Program-made: the position numbers and the translations under genes | Notes under the pieces: generated by a model | Seen by the model: only the letters and a program-made list of their open reading frames with translations | What the model was told of the DNA's origin: nothing | Databases searched by the model: none | Shown here: positions 22,323-31,655 of the stretch, in pieces | Layout of the letters: the number at the start of each line of letters is the position of its first letter | Numbering within the stretch: the first letter of the stretch is position 1 | Assembly: GCF_003386205.1 (NCBI RefSeq) | Contig: NZ_QRDY01000011.1 | Location: 83,344-147,343, forward strand | From: Cohnella lupini | Lineage (GTDB): Bacteria; Bacillota; Bacilli; Paenibacillales; Paenibacillaceae | Direction: 5' to 3' | Length of the DNA: 64,000 nt

Positions 22323-24104
22323 TTAACCATTCCATGTCGATGCTTGAAAATATTCCTTCCAACGGCGATCCACGAGCTCGACGATATCCTTCCGCGCGAA
22401 CAGCTCGTCCGGATAGCCGGGCTTCATCCTCGCGTCGATCACGATCGGCAGCCGATATCCGATATGATGACGGCCCGCATCGCTTGCCGCGTATAAGTCT
22501 GCGGCCGGATTGAAGCGAGTGAACGTCGTCCACAGAAACGATGTTTGCCCGTCGGCGATATCGACGTCGTCCGCAAGCACGATGAGCGGCCATTCGCAAC
22601 CCTCCGCCGAGAGCTTTTCCGCCAAACGCGCGCCCAATTCGGGATCCGCGGCATATTCCGCGCCTTCCACGACCAAGCAGCCTCTGCAATAGGGCTTAAC
22701 GCGCCGTATGCCCGCTATGTCTCCGCCCGCGTATTCGCCCGGCAGCTTGCGAATCGGGTCGCCTACGCCCATCAGGACGGCTTTACTGCCGTGATTAAGC
22801 CGCGGTCCCGTGTAATCCAGCGTATCGTGCGACGTATTATCGAATACGAATAAATCCTTGTGCGGATCGAAGCGTTCAAGCACGGTTTCAAGCAATAACG
22901 GGAAATTCGCCAAATCCATCGGCTTGTCCGTCAATATCAGAAATTTCGTTAAAGTAAGTTGGCCTTCTCCGAGAATTCGGAACGCGGAAGTCAGCGCTTC
23001 GCGGGAATAACTTTCCCTGACGACCGCCGCGGCCAAAGGATGAAAGCCCGTCTCCGCGTAAGTCCACAAGCTCTTGACGCCCGACATGACGATTGGGAAA
23101 GCCGGTGATAGCAGCCTCTGAAGAAATTCTCCGAGGTAATAGTCCTCTTGCCGCGGTTTACCTACAATCGTTGCCGGATAAATCGCATCCTTGCGGTGCC
23201 ACATATGATTGACCTTAAGGACGGGGAAATCATGAGTCAGCGAATAATAGCCGAAATGATCGCCGAACGGCCCTTCCGGTCTCCGCTCGTGCGGAGGAAC
23301 GTGGCCGACGATCGCGAATTCCGCTTCCGCGGGAATTCGGTGCCCGCCGTAAGGATTGTCCACCATCGAGAGCTTGCCGCCCACGATGAACGATGCCAGC
23401 AGCAGCTCCGGCACGTTCTCCGGTACCGGAGCGATAGCCGATGCGATGAGCGCCGGAGGTCCGCCCAAGAACACGGATACGGGCAAGGCTTCGTTGCGAA
23501 GCTCGGCTTCGTGATAGTGGAAGCCTCCGCCTTTGTGAATCTGCCAATGGATGCCGGTCGTCGAATCGTCGTAGACCTGCATCCGGTACATGCCCAAATT
23601 GTGCTGCTTCGCGTTGCGAGGATCCTCGGTATACACCAACGGCAGCGTCACGAATGGCCCTCCGTCTTCTTGCCAGCACGTAAGAGCAGGCAGCCCGGCG
23701 AGCGGCCTTTCCGTTCTCGCGGCTTGCAAGATCGGCGCGCGTTCCTTCGGCACGTTCTTTAACCCTACCTTGACGAGATCGAAGAGCATATCTTTCTCCC
23801 GCCATAACGCCGGCAAGCTTGGAGGAAGCAACGTATCCATCGCGCCGATGAGCCTTTTCACCAAGAGCTCGGGTCTCGGTCCGAAAGCCATGTCAACCCT
23901 GCGGCTAGTCCCGAATAAGTTGGTCACGACGGGAAACGGGCTCCCCTTCACGTTCGTGAACAGAAGCGCCGGGCCTTCCCTATCGATGACGCGACGATGA
24001 ATTTCAGCGATCTCGAGGACGGGGTCGACGGGGGCGTCTATGATGGCGAGTTCTTTATTTTGCCTCAATGCTTCTATGAAAGGCCTTAACGATTCAAAAA
24101 TCAT
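22323..24104 (-). CDS. UbiD-family decarboxylase, possibly MqnL
   Basis: A 593-aa member of the prenyl-FMN-dependent UbiD decarboxylases: IPAEAEFAIVGHVPPHERRP, EGPFGDHFGYYSL and the C-terminal PLIVLADDVDIADGQTSFLW match the family core; GYYSLTHDFPVLKV is typical. In the futalosine pathway such a protein (MqnL) removes a carboxyl group from the naphthoate intermediate before prenylation; MqnE in this window makes that reading plausible, but UbiD homologues for aromatic degradation look alike. The length is longer than E. coli UbiD (about 500 aa). UbiX or UbiA partners are not adjacent. Confidence 0.8.
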   Translation of the reverse strand: MIFESLRPFIEALRQNKELAIIDAPVDPVLEIAEIHRRVIDREGPALLFTNVKGSPFPVVTNLFGTSRRVDMAFGPRPELLVKRLIGAMDTLLPPSLPALWREKDMLFDLVKVGLKNVPKERAPILQAARTERPLAGLPALTCWQEDGGPFVTLPLVYTEDPRNAKQHNLGMYRMQVYDDSTTGIHWQIHKGGGFHYHEAELRNEALPVSVFLGGPPALIASAIAPVPENVPELLLASFIVGGKLSMVDNPYGGHRIPAEAEFAIVGHVPPHERRPEGPFGDHFGYYSLTHDFPVLKVNHMWHRKDAIYPATIVGKPRQEDYYLGEFLQRLLSPAFPIVMSGVKSLWTYAETGFHPLAAAVVRESYSREALTSAFRILGEGQLTLTKFLILTDKPMDLANFPLLLETVLERFDPHKDLFVFDNTSHDTLDYTGPRLNHGSKAVLMGVGDPIRKLPGEYAGGDIAGIRRVKPYCRGCLVVEGAEYAADPELGARLAEKLSAEGCEWPLIVLADDVDIADGQTSFLWTTFTRFNPAADLYAASDAGRHHIGYRLPIVIDARMKPGYPDELFARKDIVELVDRRWKEYFQASTWNG

Positions 24105-24125
24105 GTCCTAACCTCCGAATGGCTA

Positions 24126-25121
24126 CTATCGAGACAATTGCCTCGCGCGAATCGTCAATAAGACCAGCATGCTGAAGAGAGCCGAGATGATGATCGTATG
24201 AAGCAATCCGGTGAAAATATAGACGTCTTCGTTGCTGAGCGTCAAGGATAACAATCCGCCGCTAAAGACTTGAAGAATAACGAGCGTTAACGCCTTGTTG
24301 GCGATAGAAGCTAATTCCGACGGCTTTCCTGCCGTTTTACGGACGTAGCCGACCAGAATAGCGACAAGCACTAGCAGCAGCAATGCCGCGATCCGGTGGG
24401 CAAAAGCGACAGCCGTCGAGCCTGTCAGCTCGGGGACGACATCGCCGTTGCACAACGGCCATCCATCGCATGCGCCGCCTGAGCTCGTGTGTCGAATATA
24501 AGCGCCCAAGTATACGACGCCGTAACAATAGACGAGAACGGCCAAGACGCTGCGGAATAGCGCCTTAGGCAGCGAGGACAAGGGTTTGTCCAATCCGGCA
24601 TTCCCGGTGACCGAGCCCGAATTCTCTCCGGCTTGCCGTTTAGCTAAAGTATACAACAACCATGTGCACGTGAAGGCGAATAATGATATTCCGAAGTGGA
24701 GCGCCAGGACGAGAGAGGATTGCTCCCATACGACGGCCATCGCGCCAAGAATTGCCTGCATCACGGTAAACAGCAGCGCGCCTCCGGCGTACAGCATGTT
24801 TTCCTTGCGATGGGCAGGCTTCCAGAAACGCGTAACGAGGAAAGTCGCCCCTACCAGCAAGCCGACCAGGCCGCTGATCATCCGGTGACTGTATTCGACC
24901 AGGGACTCAACCGTATGCGCCGGCACGAAACGACCATGGCATAATGGCCAGTCCGAACCGCACCCTCGTCCGGAATCCGTGTTCGTAACGAGAACTCCGG
25001 CTATAAGCACCAAGAACATGCCGATGCATGTAAGCAAGGTTAATAATCGATATCTTTGCGAGGTCATTTGTGAGGTCATGCGCATCCCCGATTTCTTGTG
25101 AAAGTAGGCGCTAGGAGCCAT
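24126..25121 (-). CDS. ctaA: Heme A synthase
   Basis: A 331-aa polytopic membrane protein of the CtaA family that oxidises heme O to heme A for cytochrome aa3/caa3 oxidases. Eight hydrophobic segments; the extracellular cysteine pair GCGSDWPLC is in the first loop and CDGWPLC in the third; four helices carry conserved His residues (EYSHRMISG, LALHFGISLF, FAHRIAALL, LLHTIIISA). The exact start among several Met codons within the first 20 residues is uncertain. The other members of the pathway, CtaB and Sco, are at 41-43 kb. Confidence 0.9.
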   Translation of the reverse strand: MAPSAYFHKKSGMRMTSQMTSQRYRLLTLLTCIGMFLVLIAGVLVTNTDSGRGCGSDWPLCHGRFVPAHTVESLVEYSHRMISGLVGLLVGATFLVTRFWKPAHRKENMLYAGGALLFTVMQAILGAMAVVWEQSSLVLALHFGISLFAFTCTWLLYTLAKRQAGENSGSVTGNAGLDKPLSSLPKALFRSVLAVLVYCYGVVYLGAYIRHTSSGGACDGWPLCNGDVVPELTGSTAVAFAHRIAALLLLVLVAILVGYVRKTAGKPSELASIANKALTLVILQVFSGGLLSLTLSNEDVYIFTGLLHTIIISALFSMLVLLTIRARQLSR

Positions 25122-25291
25122 TTCTCATTATACCGAACGCCAACTTTCAAAGCCATGTTCATAATGTGAACATTGGGTTCCGGACGAGAGAGGTCTTATT
25201 ATTGCCTTATTTATCGCGCGGGCTTCTTTATAATCAAAAAACCTCTTCACCCGCTCGAACGGATAAAGAGGCTCTTCGTTTCTATTGCGGT

Positions 25292-25636
25292 TTACTTAGC
25301 CAAAGCACCCGACACTTCGACCGCCCGATCGAGGAATTGCTCGATTTCCTCGCGGGTTTTGCGAAGCTTGCTTACGAACCTGACCAGCTCTTGTCCTTGC
25401 CTGAAAGCAATGAAGCTCGGAATGCCAAGAATATTGAGCTCGCTGCATAGATCGGGCATTTCGTCGCGATCGATCTCGATCATCGTTAACCGATCGGCGT
25501 AGTTTGCTTCCACGTCGGCGATGAAGGGCTCAATGAAATGACAATCCTTGCACCATGTGGCCTTGAATATAGCGACCGTCAATCCTTCGCCCCCTACTTG
25601 CTCGCGAAAGGCCGACTCTTCCGAAATTTTGCGCAT
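25292..25636 (-). CDS. Thioredoxin-family protein (WCKDC)
   Basis: A 114-aa thioredoxin-fold protein with active-site WCKDC (Cys29, Cys32), the cis-proline element GIPSF and a final helix. ATG 25636 follows GGAGG with an 8-base gap; a much longer frame upstream in the same phase is not coding. The active site differs from WCGPC thioredoxin, giving an acidic/basic dipeptide (KD) that changes redox potential. Partner unknown. Convergent with no gene, divergent to the DUF2515 gene. Confidence 0.85.
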   Translation of the reverse strand: MRKISEESAFREQVGGEGLTVAIFKATWCKDCHFIEPFIADVEANYADRLTMIEIDRDEMPDLCSELNILGIPSFIAFRQGQELVRFVSKLRKTREEIEQFLDRAVEVSGALAK

Positions 25637-25736
25637 CGTTTGTACCTCCATCTCTTTTTCTAATTCCATTATAAACGACGATCGAGAGCATAATAAAGCT
25701 TTGCACAGTCGTTGCGTCGAAAGGAGTCTCGATCCG

Positions 25737-27035
25737 GTGAAAAAACAGCCCGAAGGAAAAAATACAATATCCTCGCTTATGCGCGTATCCGGGCAATTAT
25801 TGTCGGGATTCGCGAGTAAAGCGACCGGCTTATGGTATTCATATCGGCTCACTCGCAGGAGGCTTAAGCTCGAGGTTGATTCCGAACTGGCAGGCCGATT
25901 AGTCGGCTCGATCAAGCCTCCCGAGCTGCCTAACTCCCCCACTAACGGAGGATATGAAGAGGATGACGATCGGATATGCCGCCGCATCCTGGAGGAAACC
26001 GCTGCGCTCAATTTGAACAACGTCACCCGAACGGCAGCTTACTGGCGAATATTCGCCAGTCATCCCGAGCTTCACTGGGCATTGCTGGCCCATATGGTGT
26101 CGCGAAACGGAGGTTGGAGCATGACGGACCTGAGAGGCCAGTGGCTTCCCCAGTTGCTTGATGAACGGATGGCAAACTCGATATTCAAGCTGCTGGAAGC
26201 TTGCAACTCCCTCATCTTCGGTGATGCCTACCCCCAATTGAGACTCTACTCCGAGAGCAAGCGCGCCGGACGCGGTTTATCCCATCTGCTTAGCCGGTTC
26301 GGAGTATCGGCCTTCATGCGACCATTCTGGGATCGATTCCGTCTGGACGGCAATTCCGTTCTCCTGACCGAAGCCCTTATCGTTAACGAACAGCATTATA
26401 TTCAGTCTCGAGTGGTCGAAGACGATTTTTATAAGCATTCAGTCTTCGATACGTTGACCTTTCGCAGCCAGCCTTTGCTGCAATTGAATCAGATCGTATT
26501 TCCTCTCCGGAGCGCAAAACGATGGGAAGCCGATCCGGGAATTCCGCCGAGATTGGTCGGAAGGGTGCTGGAGCATTTCGAGGACTTGCGGGAGAGAATC
26601 GAATTCGGCAAATGCCTGTACGGCATTTTATTCGGTTATCCGGAGGTTCTGCGCGGAGTGACGGCCTTCGCAGCCGAAGTCGCGCATACGGGCTCGCGCC
26701 AAGATTATTGGCCCGGAAGATTCACGCCCGATAGAAAAGGGAAAGCCGACGCCTCGCCCGCGTTAACGGACAAATGCGTCGGCTCTCTGCAGCCATCAAT
26801 GTGGTTTAGCCCCGCATTAAGCGATGCTTGGACCGATCAACCGTTCGTAACCGCTTCGAAGCACGATTGGCTCGACGGGTCGGATCCGCTTCGTTACTTG
26901 AAATCGATCAAGCTCCCGCGCGTCGTGGATATGACTCATGAGCATGTTTTCGGGCAGAACAAGCTTCAAGCGGCCGTTCTTCTCGAGCGAAGCTTAATGA
27001 ACGGCGCCAGCAGCTTGCGGACAGGACGCGGATAA
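25737..27035 (+). CDS. DUF2515 (YppC-like) protein
   Basis: A 432-aa protein beginning at GTG 25737 with AAAGGAG 10 bases upstream; the codons before it in the same frame overlap the divergent thioredoxin gene and are non-coding. DUF2515-type segments include NVTRTAAYWRIFASHPELHW, and SRNGGWSMTDLRGQWLPQLL, followed by KHSVFDTLTFRSQPLLQLNQ. No catalytic motif is known for the family. Its last 70 bases overlap the 3' end of the convergent flippase gene at 26966. Confidence 0.8.
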   Translation: MKKQPEGKNTISSLMRVSGQLLSGFASKATGLWYSYRLTRRRLKLEVDSELAGRLVGSIKPPELPNSPTNGGYEEDDDRICRRILEETAALNLNNVTRTAAYWRIFASHPELHWALLAHMVSRNGGWSMTDLRGQWLPQLLDERMANSIFKLLEACNSLIFGDAYPQLRLYSESKRAGRGLSHLLSRFGVSAFMRPFWDRFRLDGNSVLLTEALIVNEQHYIQSRVVEDDFYKHSVFDTLTFRSQPLLQLNQIVFPLRSAKRWEADPGIPPRLVGRVLEHFEDLRERIEFGKCLYGILFGYPEVLRGVTAFAAEVAHTGSRQDYWPGRFTPDRKGKADASPALTDKCVGSLQPSMWFSPALSDAWTDQPFVTASKHDWLDGSDPLRYLKSIKLPRVVDMTHEHVFGQNKLQAAVLLERSLMNGASSLRTGRG

Positions 27036-28591
27036 GTGGCGATCTCCTCCGCGGTGATGACGCGCAAGTACACGAGCAGCAACGGATACAGGACGATGAG
27101 TACTCCTCCCATTACGCAACACGAGAGAAAATACGCCAGCTTGTCCGGCAACCCGGAGCAAATCGTCAATACCAACCACTCGGAGAACGCGATTCCGACC
27201 GCGACGGTCACCGTCGTCATAACGAATCCGGACCAACGGTTGCCGAGCAACTTGAACTTCGATCTCTTGCGCAAGCTCAAAATATTAAAGGTTACGGCCC
27301 ATATGAAGCAGACCGTAGTCGCCGCGATGATTCCGTATACTCCGAAAAACGGCGCCAAGGCAAAGCTAAGCACGATTTTGATCAACACGCCGCTAACGGC
27401 ATGCATCGTCGCTTTCTTCGGTTCGCCGATTCCGAGCAGGATGGAATTCGTGACCATCATGCCGACTTGAAACAGCGTTCCAAGCGTCAGCATGGCAACG
27501 ATCCCGCTCCCGTCCGCGCTCTCGAATAGGAATCCGTTAACGCTGTGGGCGCCTACGCCGAGGATTAGCACGACCGGCATTCCGCTGTAAAGCGCGATCC
27601 TTACCGCCAACGATGCCTGATGCCCTACGCGATCCCGGTCTCCGGTCGCATGCGCGGAGGAAATGATCGGAATAATGGACTGGCTTAACGCAACTGCGAT
27701 AATAACCGGAATACCCGCGATCGATTGCGCCTTCATGCCGAGCGCCGACCACCAATGGTTGATGACGTCGGGATCGAAATATCCCCGGGTCAAAGATTTG
27801 ACCATCATATTATCCAGCGTGTAGAGAAGTTGGACCGTCACGGCCGTCATGACGATAGGAACGGATAGTCGAAACAGCTCGCGGTAGATCGCTCGCAATC
27901 TCAGGCGTCTCGAAGCATCGTTGTTCTTCTGTTTCTCCGCGCGGTCGCTGGCCTTCAGCTTCCGAGCATAGTAGAGCATCGCTATGAATGCTCCTATGCT
28001 GCCGAGGACGCTCCCCAGAGACGCTCCGGCCGCAATACCTTTATCGTTGAGCGGATTCGCCGAGTATACCGCATAGGCGATCACAACGGCGGCCAGGACT
28101 CTTAAGATCTGTTCGATGATCTGGGAGATGCCGCCGGCGGCCATGAAGTGGCGGCCTTGGAAATAACCTCTCATCATGGCGATAACCGGGAATAAGAGCA
28201 AGGACGGGGCTATCGCCTTGATGGCCAATTCCGCGTCAGGTTCATGCAGAATAGGTCCGGCAATAACGGGCGCAAGCAGGAACATGCCGAGCGTGATCAC
28301 GACGCCGGCAATCGCTCCGAACAAAAGCGCGGCTCGGTACACTTGCTGCGCCTCATTGATTTTTCCGAGCGCGTAGCGCTCGGACACCATCTTGCTGACG
28401 GCGCTTGGAATACCGGCGGTCGCAACGACAAGCAAAAGTAAATACACTCCGTTAGCTACGGTAAAATAGCCGTTTCCAACTTCGTTCATGAAGTAATCCA
28501 GCGGAACCCGCTGAAAAATTCCGAGCGCCCTCGCGATCAGCGCGGCTGCCGCCAGAATGAGCGTTCCTTTAAGTAACGTGTCTTTTTTCAA
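26966..28591 (-). CDS. MATE/PST flippase (SpoVB/YtgP-type)
   Basis: A 541-aa MOP-superfamily membrane transporter with about 14 hydrophobic segments. The N-terminal signature LKGTLILAAAALIARALGIF, QRVPLDYFMNEVGNGYFTVA is shared by SpoVB, YtgP and YkvU proteins that flip lipid-linked precursors in wall or spore-cortex synthesis. GGAAC-like weak ribosome binding site. The gene overlaps the 3' end of the DUF2515 gene by 70 bases. Precise paralogue (SpoVB or YtgP/Amj-like MurJ alternative) cannot be decided from sequence alone. Confidence 0.85.
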   Translation of the reverse strand: MKKDTLLKGTLILAAAALIARALGIFQRVPLDYFMNEVGNGYFTVANGVYLLLLVVATAGIPSAVSKMVSERYALGKINEAQQVYRAALLFGAIAGVVITLGMFLLAPVIAGPILHEPDAELAIKAIAPSLLLFPVIAMMRGYFQGRHFMAAGGISQIIEQILRVLAAVVIAYAVYSANPLNDKGIAAGASLGSVLGSIGAFIAMLYYARKLKASDRAEKQKNNDASRRLRLRAIYRELFRLSVPIVMTAVTVQLLYTLDNMMVKSLTRGYFDPDVINHWWSALGMKAQSIAGIPVIIAVALSQSIIPIISSAHATGDRDRVGHQASLAVRIALYSGMPVVLILGVGAHSVNGFLFESADGSGIVAMLTLGTLFQVGMMVTNSILLGIGEPKKATMHAVSGVLIKIVLSFALAPFFGVYGIIAATTVCFIWAVTFNILSLRKRSKFKLLGNRWSGFVMTTVTVAVGIAFSEWLVLTICSGLPDKLAYFLSCCVMGGVLIVLYPLLLVYLRVITAEEIATYPRPVRKLLAPFIKLRSRRTAA

Positions 28592-28618
28592 GGGAAAACC
28601 TCGTTAGGTATGATTGTA

Positions 28619-29341
28619 TTAGCCTATCGTTTCAAGCGGTTGATGATTGCCTCTTACGGGACGCGCCGCGCCGGACGGAGCCGCCCATTTCGCGCCATTC
28701 GCAATAACGCGTCGTACGAGCGGATGGTAGTAAGTCGGATATGTCTCGTGTCCTGGTCGGAAGTAGAAAATTTTGCCTTGGCCGCGACGGAACGTGCAGC
28801 CGCTTCGGAACACTTCTCCGCCTTCGAACCAGCTTACGAAGATGAGCTCGTCCGGCGCGGGAATATCGAAGTGCTCACCGTACATTTCTTCCGGCTTCAA
28901 TTCGAAATGCTCCGGAATGCCCCGCGCGATCGGATGGGAAGGATCCACGGTCCAGATGCGCTCTTTCTCGTTCGCTTCGCGCCATTTCAAGTCGCAGCCC
29001 GTGCCCATCAGCTTCTTGAATATTTTCGAGAAGTGACCGGAATGCAAGACGACTAAACCCATGCCGTTCAGAACGCGCTCGTGAACGCGATTAACGATGT
29101 TGTCGTCCACCTCGTCATGGGCCATATGCCCCCACCAGATCAGCACGTCGGTGGAATCCAGAACTTCCTGCGTCAGTCCGTGCTCCGGTTCCGGTTGCGT
29201 GGCCGTGCGAACGATAAAATCCTCTTCCGCGGCCTCCAAGCCTTCCGCTATCGCGGCATGTATACCTTTCGGATATACGTTGCGCACCTCGTCGTGAATT
29301 TGCTCGTGCTTATACTCGTTCCATACGGTTACGCGTACCAT
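28619..29341 (-). CDS. ThuA-like protein
   Basis: A 240-aa ThuA-domain protein of the class I glutamine-amidotransferase-like fold: [40 protein letters not shown] and [20 protein letters not shown] are typical. ThuA was named for trehalose utilisation but most members lack known reactions. Start at the second ATG (29341), 8 bases from GGAG. A preceding Met at 29347 is possible. The gene stands alone between the flippase and DUF456 genes. Confidence 0.85.
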   Translation of the reverse strand: MVRVTVWNEYKHEQIHDEVRNVYPKGIHAAIAEGLEAAEEDFIVRTATQPEPEHGLTQEVLDSTDVLIWWGHMAHDEVDDNIVNRVHERVLNGMGLVVLHSGHFSKIFKKLMGTGCDLKWREANEKERIWTVDPSHPIARGIPEHFELKPEEMYGEHFDIPAPDELIFVSWFEGGEVFRSGCTFRRGQGKIFYFRPGHETYPTYYHPLVRRVIANGAKWAAPSGAARPVRGNHQPLETIG

Positions 29342-29359
29342 TGCCATCTCTCCTTCGCT

Positions 29360-29854
29360 TTAATGGGCGACAAGCCATATGACGAAAATGCCGATCATGG
29401 CCGCCTGCAGGAAGATCTTGACGACCATACTGCTGAATAATCCGACGAGCGAGCCCCAGCCTACTTTGACGGCTCGACCCATATCGGAGCCATGGATCAG
29501 CTCTCCTATGATAGCTCCTGCCAGAGGCCCGATGATTAACCCGAACGCGGGAATGACGAACGGACCGATGAGAATTCCGATCGTGCTTCCGATGACCGAC
29601 GCCCTGGATCCTCCGAATTTCTTGACCCCCCAGGCGTTCACCATATAATCCGCGACGAATAGCACGACGACGATAATCGTCTGGATGCTCCAGAACCAAA
29701 AGCCGAACGGCTCGAACGAGAAAAACCAACCGTACACGAAAAAAGCGGCGTAAATGGCTAGCGCTCCCGGCAATATCGGATAGATCGCCCCCGCCATTCC
29801 GACCGCGAACAATACGGATATGAGGATCCAGCCCAGTATGTCCACCGAAATCAC
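29360..29854 (-). CDS. DUF456 membrane protein
   Basis: A 164-aa membrane protein with four to five hydrophobic segments and repeated Gly-rich helices (GSTIGILIGPFVIPAFGLII, GPLAGAIIGELIHG) typical of DUF456. The GTG start overlaps the HAD-gene stop by 4 bases, so the two are translated together. Function unknown. Confidence 0.85.
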   Translation of the reverse strand: MISVDILGWILISVLFAVGMAGAIYPILPGALAIYAAFFVYGWFFSFEPFGFWFWSIQTIIVVVLFVADYMVNAWGVKKFGGSRASVIGSTIGILIGPFVIPAFGLIIGPLAGAIIGELIHGSDMGRAVKVGWGSLVGLFSSMVVKIFLQAAMIGIFVIWLVAH

Positions 29855-30603
29855 GTCCTAAGTACGTATTTTTGTATCGCCGCGGCGACCCCGTTCTCTT
29901 GATTGCTTCCGGTGACGACGTCGGCAGCCGCTTTGACTTCCTCTTGCGCGTTACCCATCGCTACGCCTAATCCGACTGCCCGGATTGCCGCGATATCGTT
30001 CAAGCTGTCCCCTATTGCGACGACTTCGGACATGTCGTATCCCAGCATTCGACACACTTCCTCCAGCGCCGAAGCTTTGGAAACGCCTATCGGGTTAATC
30101 TCTATGTTGAAGGGGGACGAATTGGTAAGCTCTAGACCGTCCCATGTTTGAATCTCTTGAAGAATTTCGTTAAGTACCGTCAAATTCTCGGTATAGTAGC
30201 CGAATTTAAGCCAATGAGTCGTTATCGTGTCGCCGATCCAACGTTCTTTGTTGTAAATATCCTGGGTACTGTAAGCCCAGAACCAAACATCGTGTTTCTC
30301 CGCCAAGGCGTGGAGTCTCATGACTATGCCCGAATCAAGCAAAGTACGCCGATGTATGGAATGCGGCTTCGTCCAAATTTCGCCCCCGTTGACCGTGATC
30401 ATGGGAGTGTCCAAGTTCATCTGCTCGGCAATAGGAAGCGCGCTCTGAAATCCGCGCCCCGTGGATACGCAAACCGTAACGCCGGCATCGACGGCGCGTT
30501 TAACCCATTCTAGATTGGTAGCGCTAATTTCGCTGCGGTCGTTCAACAGCGTTCCGTCCAAATCAAGAGCCAATAGTCGATATTTCCCCATCTGGTAATC
30601 CAC
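29851..30603 (-). CDS. HAD-superfamily hydrolase (Cof type)
   Basis: A 250-aa HAD type IIB (Cof) phosphatase. Motif I LDLDGTLL with catalytic Asp14 and Asp16, motif II STGRG, motif III Lys in GVSKASAL and motif IV GDSLNDIAAI. Most act on sugar or cofactor phosphates. GTG start 30603 or an ATG four codons later; GGGAGTGG lies about 12 bases before. Overlaps DUF456 by 4 bases. Confidence 0.88.
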   Translation of the reverse strand: MDYQMGKYRLLALDLDGTLLNDRSEISATNLEWVKRAVDAGVTVCVSTGRGFQSALPIAEQMNLDTPMITVNGGEIWTKPHSIHRRTLLDSGIVMRLHALAEKHDVWFWAYSTQDIYNKERWIGDTITTHWLKFGYYTENLTVLNEILQEIQTWDGLELTNSSPFNIEINPIGVSKASALEEVCRMLGYDMSEVVAIGDSLNDIAAIRAVGLGVAMGNAQEEVKAAADVVTGSNQENGVAAAIQKYVLRT

Positions 30604-30715
30604 TTGTTCATTCCACTCCCTGCTGCGGTGTTCCGTTCCTCAATCCAACGTCATTCTATCACATTTTGACGCCCGAATTAAATTTTAGTTAAGCTCGCTT
30701 TCTTGCACGTAAACA

Positions 30716-30756
30716 AAAAAGAAACTTTGCCCCCTCACTCTAAGGGGGCAAAGTCT
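30716..30756 (-). terminator. Terminator of the mnt operon
   Basis: ACTTTGCCCCC pairs with GGGGGCAAAGT (30724-30734 with 30744-30754) and on the minus strand is followed by TTTCTTTTTTG. Confidence 0.9.
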
Positions 30757-30770
30757 CTATCGTTAATCAT

Positions 30771-31655
30771 TTAATAAGCTTCCCGAGCGGTTGATGCCCG
30801 TTGACGAAGCTTGCGGACGACAAGGCCATGCGACGGCGAGAAGAGGAACGCAAGCAAGAACAGCACGCCCGCCACGCAAACCATGCACCCCGCGATCGAT
30901 GCGTCCAATACCGCCGCCGTATAATATCCGGCAATCGAGCTAATCACGCCGATGACGAGACTTAAACCGATCATCGTCCCCAAGCGATCCGTTAGCAGGT
31001 AAGCGGTCGCCGGCGGTACGATGAGCAGTCCGACGACCAGAATCGCGCCGACGCTCTCGAAAGAGCTTACGGTTGCCATCGATACCAAGCCCATCAAAAC
31101 GTAATGGAATAAAGCAACGGGAATTCCGATGGCCGCGGCCAATGCCGGATCGAAAGCACATAGCTTAAATTGCTTGTAGAATAAGCCGATAACGGCGACG
31201 ATCAGAAATAAAGTTATTCCGAGCAGCCACACCGCTTTAGGTCCGACTTCTACCCCGTTAATCATCAGTTGATTCCAATGGACATAGGCGATTTCCCCAT
31301 ATAACACGCAGTCCAAGTCCAAGTCGACCTGACTTGCGTTTAAGCTTATCAGCAGAACGCCGGCGGCGAATAACGAGGTGAACACGACCCCGATCGAAGC
31401 GTCTCCTTGGACGCCGCTGTTCTGAAACAGCTGGATCAAGAACACCGTTACGAAGCCGATGATGGCCGCTCCGAACAGCATGAATACGGAATCGCGGGAT
31501 CCGCTGACCAAGAACGCGATTACGATACCGGGCAGCACGGAATGACTAATGGCATCCCCGACGAGCGCCATGCGGCGCAAAATAAGAAAGCAGCCCAATA
31601 TGCCGCAGCAAGAGGCGACAAGCGCCCCGGTAACCATAATCCAGAAGCCGCTCAT
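30771..31655 (-). CDS. mntD: Manganese ABC transporter permease (MntD-like)
   Basis: A 294-aa ZnuB/MntC-family permease with about 8-9 hydrophobic segments; the characteristic AFDPALAAAIGIPVALFHYV segment is present near 170. Last gene of the four-gene operon; its start overlaps the upstream permease's stop by 4 bases. The operon has two permeases, as in B. subtilis mntABCD. Manganese is inferred from the MntR-like box upstream of the operon; zinc or iron is possible in this family. Confidence 0.8.
   Translation of the reverse strand: MSGFWIMVTGALVASCCGILGCFLILRRMALVGDAISHSVLPGIVIAFLVSGSRDSVFMLFGAAIIGFVTVFLIQLFQNSGVQGDASIGVVFTSLFAAGVLLISLNASQVDLDLDCVLYGEIAYVHWNQLMINGVEVGPKAVWLLGITLFLIVAVIGLFYKQFKLCAFDPALAAAIGIPVALFHYVLMGLVSMATVSSFESVGAILVVGLLIVPPATAYLLTDRLGTMIGLSLVIGVISSIAGYYTAAVLDASIAGCMVCVAGVLFLLAFLFSPSHGLVVRKLRQRASTAREAY

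Noticed and set aside
25652-26026. N-terminal extension of the thioredoxin gene
   Set aside because: It overlaps the divergent DUF2515 gene and lacks a start signal; the GGAGG-preceded ATG at 25636 gives a normal thioredoxin.
30716-30756. Possible riboswitch downstream of the mnt operon
   Set aside because: It is a plain stem with a T-run placed after the last gene, so a terminator explains it.
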